20,000 bases of DNA from Stramonita haemastoma. Its lineage: Eukaryota > Mollusca > Gastropoda > Neogastropoda > Muricidae. Both the position numbers and the translations under genes were made by a program. Position 1 is the first letter of the stretch; each line of letters opens with the position of its first letter. The DNA is taken from NCBI GenBank assembly GCA_030674155.1, contig CM060326.1, positions 25,839,457 through 25,859,456 of the forward strand, given 5' to 3'. This document shows, in pieces, positions 9,981 to 20,000 of this stretch. The notes beneath the pieces are model-generated. The model was given only the letters and a program-made list of their open reading frames with translations. It was not told where the DNA came from and made no database searches.

Positions 9981-12786
9981 ATGCATCCAAAACATAATAC
10001 CTGGCCCTCCAAGGATGGCTTACGAATTTGCCACCTAAACATAAACGATGCAATTAACAAAATTGAAGATATATCAACACTCATCACAAATCAAGGTAAA
10101 CCATTTCACATACTAGGGATTTCTGAGTCAAGGCTCTCAGAACATATAATGGACACTGACATACACATACCAGGTTATAAAATCTTGCGAAAAGATCCAC
10201 ATAAGCCAAAAGAAACAGGTGTGTTAGTATATATTAGTGAATCTGTAACATTCAAACGTCTCCCTGACCTAGAACATCATGAAGTAGAATCTATCTGGAT
10301 TGAAGTTTCAGTGAAAGGTACACGGCCTGTTGTAATAGGGTTCTGTTACAGGAATCCAACAGAAAGAACAAATTGGATAGACAAATTCGACTTCATGATG
10401 AATGAAGTCCTACTTGAATGTCAGGAACTAATCTTACTGGGTGACTTCAATATTGACCTTACTAAAGTACATAATCAATGGACCCAAGTTACGAATTCCT
10501 TCAATCTTCACCAATTAGTTAAATCTCCCACGAGAGTCACATCAAATTCAAGCACACTAATTGACCATATCTATGTATCAAACCCCGAAAACATCATAGA
10601 AACATGTGTCCCTGTCTATAACTGCAGCGACCAATACCCAGTCTGTGCCACTTGGTCAAAAAAAGGAACAAAAATTCCCAAACCTGGCCATAAAACTATA
10701 ACCTATCGTTCTTTTGCAAAGTTTAATGAACAACATTTTCTCCTAGAACTATGTAACTCCACGCTGTCGGAAACATTCAACATTGCTGATCCAGACTTAG
10801 CTATTGAGTTCTGGTTAAAGACATTCACTGAAATCTATAACAAACATGCCCCACTAAAAACCATTAGGATCAAACACGTCCCCAAACCACCTTGGCTCAC
10901 AAAGGAACTAGAGGAAGCATGTTATCTAAGAGATTTTCTAAAAGAACACAAATATTATGAGGAGTCCAAAAAATTAAGAAACGCCATAACCTCACAAAAA
11001 CGGCGTGAAAAAAAGAAATATTTTCAAGACTTACTATCTTCCAAACAAAATTCAAAGACTGTATGGCGAGCAATAAATCAAATAACAAACAATCAATCAT
11101 CTTCCAAATCAAATATAATCAAAGACATCTCTGCTGAAAAACTTAACAACCACTTCATCAATGTTTCTTCTAACGTAATTAGCAATGATAACTCAGAATC
11201 CAATGACCTCAATAAATTAAAACAATACTGCCAAGAAAAGCATATACCTTCAAAACTTCACTTACCATTCATGTCTGTTTCAGAGGTCTATAACTATCTG
11301 ACTCACCTCAAACAATCCAGAACGCGTGGTCTTGATGGAATAGACAGCAAAATATTAAAATTATCAGCTACAGTTATCACAGACACCCTAACATATATAT
11401 ACAACCTTTGCCTTGATAAGAACTATTTCCCCAACGCCTTCAAATATGCTAAAGTGATCCCCATCTACAAGTCAGGTGATACTTCAGATCCTTCAAACTA
11501 TAGACCAATCTCTATTATACCTATCCTTTCAAAACCCCTGGAAAAACATATGAATAAACACTTAGTCCATCATATAGAAACCAATAACTTACTCCATCCT
11601 AATCAGTCTGGATTTAGACAAAAGCACTCGTGCCATACAGCACTAACCAGTCTTGTTGACAACTGGCTATCAAACATTAATGACAATAAATTTTGTTGAG
11701 TATTATTTGTTGATTTCAAAAATGCATTTGATACAATTGACCACAAACTTCTCCTTAAAAAGCTAGAACTGTATAACATTTCAACAAAAACCATACGACT
11801 ACTAGATTCCTATCTTACAAACAGGCAACAGTGTGTCTCAATAGCTACATCAACATCCAAACTAAAAACCATTCATTATGGAATACCACAGGGATCCATA
11901 TTGGGACCAATTCTCTTTTCATTATACATAAATGACCTCCCTTTACATATCCATTCCAAATGTGAACTATTTGCTGACGACACAACCATACATACGAACC
12001 ATAACAACATTGACTATCTTGCAACCATATTACAAAAAAGCACTGACGAACTTGTCAAATGGACAGAACAAAACCACATGTCTATTCATCCCCCAAAAAC
12101 AAAATGCATGCTTATCACCACCAGACAAAAGCGACAAAATTTATCACATAAACTGTTTAAAATCTACATAAAAAATGAAGCAATTGAACAAACCTCTCAC
12201 CACAAAGTACTAGGAGTAACAATTGATGGAAATCTCAGCTGGTTCTACCACATATCTCATCTATGCAAATACTTGTCCCAAAAAGTTTACCAGTTGACTA
12301 AAATTAAACACTTTCTTGACTTCAACTCAAGGAAACTGTTTCTTTCAAGCTTATATACAATCCTCAATAGACTATGCAGCAACCCTGTGGGATTCTGCCA
12401 GTGCAAATACCATGAAACCGTTACTTAGCCTGTATAAACGTGGTCTTAAACTGGTCCTTTTGAAGAAAACAACCTTGCAAGAAGTGGACTATAATCAGTT
12501 GAATATTCTTCCCCTACACCAACGACTAAAATATAACAAAGGCATCATGATGTTTAAGATAATGACAGGAAATGTCCCCACACCCTTAAAAGATAAATTC
12601 CCAATAAATCATTCCAGAAATATGGAAAAGCCAAGAGTCCCAATCCCAAGAATAGACTTGTTCAAATCTAGTTTACTATACTCAGGTCCTACCCTGTGGA
12701 ACTCCCTTCCTGATTCAATTAAACAGCACCAATCATTAACAACCTTCAAAAATCACCTCCTAAATCACTTAAAACATCAAAAATAA
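9981..12786 (+). pseudogene. LINE element 1: AP endonuclease-reverse transcriptase, inactivated
   Basis: One long reading frame of about 935 codons encoding an AP-like endonuclease and a reverse transcriptase of CR1/L2 type (clade inferred). Endonuclease landmarks: ICHLNIN, GISESRL, LLGDFNIDL, STLIDHIYVS and CSDQYPV (residues about 14-223). RT landmarks: AKVIPIYKSG, NYRPISI, SGFRQKHSCHTAL, FVDFKNAFD (catalytic Asp at 11712), YGIPQGSILGP, FADD (11970-11981) and KVLGVTIDGNLSW. The C-terminal part has LWDSASANT and a WNSLPDSI box. Three lesions are visible: His to Gln in the endonuclease SDH motif (codon 10632-10634), an in-frame TGA at 11697-11699 where element 2 has Gly, and an extra T at 12339-12341 that moves the last 150 codons to the next frame. 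The ATG at 9981 is the first after an in-frame TAG. About half of residues match element 2, so they are different families. Confidence 0.9.
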
Positions 12787-13530
<744 letters not shown>

Positions 13531-13596
<66 letters not shown>

Positions 13597-13782
13597 AGTG
13601 TGTGCGTGCGTGCGTGCGTGTGTGTGTGAGAGTGTGTGTATGTGTGTATGTGTGCGAGCGTGCGTGTGTGTATGGTGTGTGTGTGAGTGTGTGTGTGTAT
13701 GTGTGTGTGTGTGTGTGTCAGTGTGTGTGTATGTGTGTGTTTGTGTGTGCATGTGTGTGTGTGAGTGTGTGTGTATCGTTCG
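13531..13782. repeat. (GT)n microsatellite, impure
   Basis: A pure GT core (13531-13594) is followed by variant units GTGC, GTGA and GTAT to 13775. Open frames here translate to Cys-Val or Thr-His runs and are not genes. Confidence 0.95.
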
Positions 13783-13904
13783 TTCTTTAGATTTTACGTC
13801 TTTTCACTATTAGTGATATTAGACGAAGGGAGACAGGGAGAAAAGAAGAAAAGCAGATACTTGTGTGACTAAAAGTTTGTGTTTTGTCACTTATAATGCG
13901 TATG

Positions 13905-13997
13905 AATATGTATGTGTGTGTGAATGTGTGTGTGTGTGTGTGTGTGTTGTGTGTGTGTGTGTGTGTGTGTGTGGTGTTGTGTGTGTGTGTGTTTGTG

Positions 13998-14034
<37 letters not shown>

Positions 14035-14249
14035 TATATGTTTGTGTGTATATGTGTGTGTGAGAGTGTGTTTGTGTGTCTGTGTGTCTGTGTGTGTGAG
14101 TGTGTGTGTGTGTGAGTGTGTGAGTGTGAGTGTATGTTTGTGTGTGTATGTCTGTGTGTGTGTGTGAGAGTGTGTTGTGTGTCTGTGTATGTGTCTGTGT
14201 GTGTGTGTCTGTGTGTGTGTCTGTGCGTGAGTGAGTGTGAGTGTGTGTA
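13905..14249. repeat. (GT)n microsatellite, highly variant
   Basis: A second long GT array with GTGTTGT, GTGAGT, GTCT and GTAT variants. It is separated from the first by about 120 bp of ordinary sequence. No gene. Confidence 0.95.
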
Positions 14250-14314
14250 AAACATTATCCGATTGAAAAAAATGATATGCCTATTTTTTTTTAAACATCT
14301 AGGATGTTTTATGT

Positions 14315-14345
14315 TTGTTTGTTTGTTTGTTTGTTTGTTTGTTTT
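14315..14345. repeat. (TTTG)n microsatellite
   Basis: Seven to eight TTTG units followed by T- and A-rich sequence. It lies upstream of LINE 3' end A, whose 5' boundary is uncertain. Confidence 0.9.
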
Positions 14346-14495
14346 TCTTTTTTTTTAAAATTATAATTCTATTGGTAGTAGGTCTCCCCCCCCCCTCCAA
14401 TAAGGATGCTAGTTTTAAAAAAAAAATCCCCTTCTATCCAAATGTATGATTTATATTACATGTACAATTTTTGATAGATAGTGATGGATTGATGT

Positions 14496-14815
14496 TTTCG
14501 GTTGTCTAATTCATTTTGTTCTCTTGTTTGCTTCTTATCTACTAACGCTTTTCTTTTTTTCCATAATCAGAAATTTTTTATTGTGACTTCTGATTTTTGT
14601 CTTCTGAAAGAGTGCATTTTATTACCTTATCATATATAGTGTCCGTTATTCTTGTGTGTTGTTTGGTACTGCGTAAAGTCTTATTGTTTAGTATATTTTC
14701 AACTTGATGTATCCCTGAAAAGGGCGGGGACTGGATGTAAAAAAGCACACGAGTGCTTATCTATTATCCTCGAATAAAAGACTTTGCCTTGCCTTGCCTT
14801 GCCTTGCCTTGCCTT

Positions 14816-14817
<2 letters not shown>
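14496..14817 (+). mobile_element. LINE 3' end A with (TTGCC)n tail
   Basis: Non-coding, 5'-truncated end of a LINE (or a SINE sharing its tail). It aligns by eye with 18396-18752 over its length and is nearly identical over the last 75 bp. It contains the two-stem motif (14725-14772), AATAAA at 14773-14778, and six TTGCC units plus a partial unit (14784-14817) abutting a TC tract. The left boundary is approximate, being where resemblance to the second copy begins. Confidence 0.8.
14725..14772 (+). other. two-stem RNA motif A
   Basis: Outer stem CGGGGA (14725-14730) pairs with TCCTCG (14767-14772), including one G-T pair. Inner hairpin AAGCAC (14743-14748), loop ACGA, GTGCTT (14753-14758). 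Linkers CTGGATGTAAAA and ATCTATTA. Likely the RNA 3' signal that the element's reverse transcriptase recognises, by analogy with the UnaL2 stem-loop. Confidence 0.7.

Positions 14818-14846
<29 letters not shown>
14818..14846. repeat. (TC)n microsatellite between two LINEs
   Basis: Pure TC of about 14 units between the TTGCC tail of element A and the truncated 5' end of element 2. Confidence 0.97.
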
Positions 14847-14850
<4 letters not shown>

Positions 14851-17520
14851 CACGACTGCGTTTTCAAATACCAGATTCTGACCTGTTATTCCCTGGTTAC
14901 AATGTCATTCGTCGTGATCCAAAAACTTCTAAAGAAACCGGATTATTATTATATTATAATCAGTCTGTCACATTGAATAGAATCTTTGAATTAGAACAGT
15001 ACCATGTTGAATCTATATGGGTAGAAGTCAAGTTAAAACATACAAAACCATTACTTATTGGCTTTATCTACAGAAATCCCTCCGAAAGAATAAACTGGTA
15101 TACTGATTTTGATACAATGATGGACGCTGCCATACTTTATAACAATGAAATAATACTGTTAGGTGACTTTAATATTGATCTATTAAAGCCGCAGACTCAA
15201 TGGGTTCAGCTTTTCAAAACCTTTAATCTAAATCAGCTTATCGACTGTCCAACACGTATTACAGAAACCACCAGCACACTCATTGACCATGTTTACGTTT
15301 CTTCCAAACAGAATATAGCTGAAGTTTGTTCACCTGTTTTTTCATGCAGTGACCATTTCCCTATTTGTGTAACTTGGTCAAGAAAAGGGATAAAAAATCC
15401 CCAGGACAGGTCACAAAACAATACAATATAGATGCTTTAAACAGTTCAAAAAAGATGTTTTTCTTAGTGATTTAGCAAACTCCACTTTGTCTCATGTTTA
15501 TCAGTACACCGATCCATGCAAAGCCATAGACTTCTGGATACACACCTTTTCTGAAATTTATAACAAACATGCTCCATTAAAAACAAAACGCGTGAAATCC
15601 AAGTCAAAACCTCCATGGATATCAGAAGAAATAGAGAACGAAATAAAAGTAAGAGACTTTTTAAAGTCTAAACATGATAAAGATTTTAAAAACCAAAGAA
15701 ACAAGGTGACAAACATGAAGCGTGCAGCCAAACAAAAGTACTTTCAAGATCTTGTATCTGACAGAAAAAACTGCAGACACATTTGGAAAGCCATTAATCT
15801 ACTTACAAACAAAACAAACAAAAAGGCACAAACTACAGTAAAAGATATTTCTTCCTTGACGCTGAATAACCATTTTGTTGGGATAGCCAACAACTTAATA
15901 AAGTGTGAAGACTGGAAAAATAATGATCTGGAACATTTAAGAGCATATTGTGAGTCTAAAAATATACACTCTAAATTATGCATTCCATTTATCTCTTTAC
16001 CTGAAGTGTTGACATCCCTCTTGCAATTAAAGCAGTCAACCACAAAGGATTTTGATGGACTAGATGGTAAAATAATTAAAATTGCTGCACCTGTAATAGC
16101 AGATACCCTTACCTATATTTATAATCTTTGTATTGACAAAGCTTATTTTCCTTCTCATTTTAAAAAGGCTAAAGTAATTCCTCTTTTTAAATCTGGCACA
16201 TCAAATGATCCCTCAAACTACAGGCCGATATCAATTTTATCTATCTTATCAAAGCCTTTAGAAAAGCATGTACAAAAATTTTTACTTCTACATTTAGAAA
16301 AATATGACCTAATCAATCCAAGTCAATCAGGTTTCAGAAAAAAACATTCATGTCACACCGCTCTGATAAATATGGTAGACAAATGGCTTCTGAATATAAA
16401 TAACAATATGTTTACTGGAGTTGTCTTTGCCGACTTTGCAAAGGCTTTCGACGTGATAAACCACACACTTTTGTTAAAGAAACTAAAGCTATATAGTATA
16501 TCAAAGAATACATTTCAATTTTTTGAATCCTTTTTATCAAATAGACAACAGTCAGTCGTTGTTGGCAAGTCACAGTCTGATTTTCTCACAGTTACTAATG
16601 GTGTTCCCCAAGGTTCAGTTCTGGGCCCTATACTTTTCTCTCTATATATTAATGATTTACCCTTGTACGTGAACGCTTGTTGTGACTTGTTTGCAGACGA
16701 CAATTCAATCCATGCTGAAAATCATTCCCTACACATTTTATCATCTAGTCTCCAAGACAATATACATCAGCTTACCAGATGGGCAGAACTAAATCACATG
16801 TCCCTTAATCCCAGCAAGACTAAGTGTATGTGGATAACAACCAGACAAAAGCGACAGAATCAGCTCTCTTCTATGTCCCCTATAAATGTTTATGGAGAAA
16901 AAATTGAAGAAGTAAATTTCCACAAAGTGCTAGGAATCACTATTGATCATAATCTTTCATGGCAAGACCACGCCGCCAATCTAAGTAAAATTGTATCTCA
17001 AAAAGTGTTTCAGTTGTCCAAAATAAAACATTTCCTTAATCTTAGCACTAGAAAACAGTTTTTCCATGCACACATCAATTCTGTTATAGAATATGCATCA
17101 ACTTTGTGGGACTCTGCAAGTGCAAATACATTAAAATCTCTGACTAGATTATATAAGCGTGCCATTAAGCTTATTCTATTGAAATCAAGTTCATTAACTT
17201 CCTTGGATTATAAATCAGTTGGTATTTTACCATTTAATTTGCAATTGGAATACAACAAAGCTTTAATGATGCATAGGATAGTATATGGTAATGCACCGCC
17301 CACTCTGACGAAACGTTTTCAAATAAACACATATAGTCATTCGCACAAATTTACTGTGCCAAAACCAAGAATTGATTTGTTTAAAAGTAGTCTTATTTAT
17401 AGCGGTGGCACTTACTGGAATAACCTGCCTGCATCCTTAAAAAGCATAACCTCTATGCAAAACTTTAAAAAATCATTGAAACATTTTCTTATGAATGAAA
17501 GGCTGCCAGTGATTTGCTGA
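14847..17520 (+). pseudogene. LINE element 2: endonuclease-reverse transcriptase, 5'-truncated, one frameshift
   Basis: Starts abruptly inside the endonuclease domain at ESRLR, where element 1 reads GISESRL; the N-terminal catalytic Asn region is missing. It retains LLGDFNIDL, STLIDHVYVS and an intact CSDHFPI. The frame shifts by one base at the A run 15392-15397; after that a 677-codon frame (from 15487) is open to the TGA at 17518. RT landmarks: AKVIPLFKSG, NYRPISI, SGFRKKHSCHTAL, FADFAKAFD (catalytic Asp 16432), NGVPQGSVLGP, FADD (16690-16701) and HKVLGITIDHNLSW. C-terminal landmarks: LWDSASANTLKSL, KPRIDLFKSSL and WNNLP. The RT looks catalytically complete. The whole copy cannot be autonomous because the endonuclease is truncated. 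CR1/L2-like by inference. Confidence 0.9.
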
Positions 17521-17946
17521 TGATCTTGTCATTTTTTTTTTTTTTTTTTTTTTTTTTTCTTGTTGGTGAGACAAAATGTCAGTGATGTTTGCCATGACTT
17601 CATTAAATCATGTTTTTCATATGTCTCTCTCTTTGCTGTCTGTCATTCGCTGTCTGTCTGTCTGTCTGTCTGCCTGTGAAATTTATGTCTTTTGTCCGCC
17701 CACCTGTTTATATTCTATCTCTTCTCTGTCTGTCTATCCCTTCTCTGTCTCTACTCTACTCTAGTCTACTCTACTTTACTCTATTCTATTCTACTCTACT
17801 CTACTCTTCTCTCTAGTCAATCATCTTTTTTTTTCTTCTCTATTTTCTAATCTGATTTTGTGATTTTGTACTCTTGTTTTGTAAAAGATAACGATATAAG
17901 CGTAGAAAATGTTTCTTGCATTTGGATGATGTCATGGATATCTATA

Positions 17947-17958
17947 TTATTATTATTA

Positions 17959-18021
<63 letters not shown>

Positions 18022-18047
18022 CATTATTATTATTATTATTATTATTA
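17947..18047. repeat. (ATT)n then (TTG)n microsatellite
   Basis: Near-pure ATT triplets with one CATT slip near 18020, grading into TTG triplets from 18048 to about 18070. It lies within the element 2 3' region. Confidence 0.95.
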
Positions 18048-18218
18048 TTGTTGTTGTTGTTGTTGTTGTTTTTCCTTTGTCTTCACTCATATAATGTATA
18101 TGTGCAGTTTGTTCGCTATTGCTATGCCTTTTTTTTTTTTTTCTTTTTTTTTTTCTTTTTTAAATTTATTCAGTTTGTTGTTTTTTGTGTGTTTTCTTTC
18201 TCTTCTTTTTTTTGGCCC

Positions 18219-18265
18219 AGAGGGCTGGTTGTAAAAAAGCATGTTTGCTTATGCCATTACCCTCT
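18219..18265 (+). other. two-stem RNA motif C (element 2)
   Basis: Outer stem AGAGGG (18219-18224) with CCCTCT (18260-18265), all Watson-Crick. Inner hairpin AAGCA (18237-18241), loop TGTT, TGCTT (18246-18250). The 5' linker CTGGTTGTAAAA has the same 12-nt length as in motifs A and B. Relative to A and B, three outer pairs changed on both or compatible sides while pairing was kept. Confidence 0.7.
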
Positions 18266-18306
18266 TTAAATAAAATTTGTTCATTGTTCATTGTTCATTG
18301 TTCATT

Positions 18307-18308
<2 letters not shown>

Positions 18309-18395
<87 letters not shown>
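18309..18395. repeat. (TC)n microsatellite between two LINEs
   Basis: TC repeat of about 43 units with one CCTC slip at 18382. It sits between the TTGTTCA tail of element 2 and the truncated start of element B. Confidence 0.97.
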
Positions 18396-19230
<835 letters not shown>

Positions 19231-19251
19231 AGAAGCAGAAGAAGAAGAAGA

Positions 19252-19331
<80 letters not shown>

Positions 19332-19355
19332 AAAGAAGAAGAAAAAAAAGATATT

Positions 19356-19408
<53 letters not shown>

Positions 19409-19493
19409 TAGTAGTAGTAGTAGTAGGAGTAGTAGGAGTAGTAGTAGTAGTAAAAGAAGAAGAAGAAAAAGATATTGTAGAAGTAGTAATAGC

Positions 19494-19566
<73 letters not shown>

Positions 19567-19575
19567 ATAGTACAA
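19231..19575. repeat. AGA/AGT trinucleotide array with duplicated interruption
   Basis: AGA triplets (19231-19252), then AGT with a higher-order pattern. An interruption GTAAAAGAAG, A-rich bases and GATATTGTAGAAG occurs at 19329 and again at 19450, about 121 bp apart. It is the same triplet family and strand sense as the array at 1-520. The Ser, Thr or Tyr runs in translation are not proteins. Confidence 0.95.
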
Positions 19576-19778
19576 GAAGCAGATACGGGTAACAAAGACA
19601 AAAGAAGAACAAAACTTGAAATGATTGCTGAAAGAAAAGCCACCCCCACTCCCCCCAAAAAAAAAACCAACAAAAAAAAAAAAAAAAACAACCCCCCCAA
19701 AAAAACAAACCAACAACAACACAAAACCCGCACATAAAAAGGAGAGAAATTAAAACACAGAGAAAGGAAACAGGAAAG

Positions 19779-19780
<2 letters not shown>
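19576..19780. other. A/C-rich low-complexity stretch
   Basis: Includes 79 consecutive bases with only A and C (19651-19729), with A and C homopolymer runs. No gene. Confidence 0.85.
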
Positions 19781-19857
<77 letters not shown>

Positions 19858-19947
19858 GCACGCACGCACGCGCACATACACACACATACACACATTATAC
19901 CGCTTATATAATATCCTTTATAGTGAATAGACGTTAAAGAAGAACGA

Positions 19948-20000
<53 letters not shown>
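19781..20000. repeat. two (CA)n microsatellites at the right edge
   Basis: CA repeat 19781-19853 with CACG variants to 19872 and CATA variants to 19893. About 55 bp of ordinary sequence follow, then a second CA repeat from 19949 that runs off the window. Confidence 0.95.

Larger units (their letters stand above)
17521..18310 (+). mobile_element. 3' untranslated region and (TTGTTCA)n tail of element 2
   Basis: Begins with a 27-nt T run (17532-17558), followed by CTGT (17643-17672), TACTC/TATTC (17750-17815) and ATT (17947-18047) microsatellites and T-rich sequence. The last 95 bp carry the two-stem motif (18219-18265), AATAAA at 18269-18274, and four TTGTTCA units plus a partial unit (18277-18310), ending against a TC tract. 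The 3' end is well supported. Assignment to the upstream coding region rests on same-strand continuity with no intervening LINE end. Confidence 0.75.

Noticed and set aside
11697..11699. TGA in element 1 as a recoded (selenocysteine) codon
   Set aside because: Element 2 has Gly (GGA) at this position, one base away, and the copy has further lesions, so a nonsense mutation is the simpler reading.
12316..12786. Separate 156-codon gene at the end of element 1
   Set aside because: Its sequence continues the RT C-terminal region of element 2 and is simply the frameshifted end of element 1.
15390..15399. Programmed -1 frameshift site (A AAA AAT) joining endonuclease and RT in element 2
   Set aside because: The heptamer fits the -1 pattern, but the RT frame requires a +1 (or -2) move, and element 1 has both domains in one frame.

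Overview
This window looks like intergenic, repeat-dominated DNA from an animal, most likely a mollusc and possibly a marine gastropod. The evidence is the very high microsatellite load (by eye about a fifth of the bases), two families of endonuclease/reverse-transcriptase non-LTR retrotransposons (LINEs), a tRNA-like SINE remnant and a short block resembling dispersed gastropod repeats. The taxonomic call rests partly on my recollection of such repeats and was not checked by search. I see no host protein-coding gene, rRNA gene, intact tRNA gene, CRISPR array or bacterial-type operon. Most open frames are microsatellites read as Ser-Leu, Arg-Glu, Cys-Val or Thr-His repeats.

Layout. 1-520: AGT/AGC/AGG triplet array. 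521-4020: mostly unique AT-rich DNA with a tRNA-like relic near 1697-1755 and a GA/GACA array at 2166-2424. 4020-6495: microsatellites plus an old, collinear tandem duplication, each unit carrying a remnant LINE 3' end (stem-loops at 4695-4742 and 6014-6061). 6496-7966: an RTE-like LINE on the minus strand whose upstream part is inverted, the signature of twin priming. 8224-8592: compound microsatellite. 8603-9149: a retroposon-like block with a (TAC)n tail flanked by 12-bp direct repeats. 9513-13057: a nearly full-length but dead CR1/L2-like LINE (element 1) with a 100-bp tandem repeat in its 5' region. 13060-14348: TC, GT and GTTT tracts. 14496-18849: a string of LINE ends on the plus strand, in order: 3' end A with a (TTGCC)n tail, (TC)n, element 2 (5'-truncated, one frameshift, otherwise open) with a (TTGTTCA)n tail, (TC)n, 3' end B with a (TTGCC)n tail, (TC)n. 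18850-20000: low-complexity DNA ending in AGT and CA arrays.

What ties it together. Copies of the plus-strand LINE group end in a shared two-stem RNA motif: an outer 6-bp stem enclosing an inner 5-6-bp hairpin, then an AATAAA-like box, then a short tandem repeat that differs between families. Three base pairs of the outer stem change in a compensatory way between the TTGCC and TTGTTCA families. This supports a folded 3' recognition element for the reverse transcriptase, comparable in concept to the eel UnaL2 3' stem-loop. The same elements repeatedly sit next to or inside (TC)n tracts in one orientation, which suggests insertion into TC microsatellites. The stem motif with its swappable tail repeat, plus serial insertion into (TC)n, is my best candidate for an undescribed system here.
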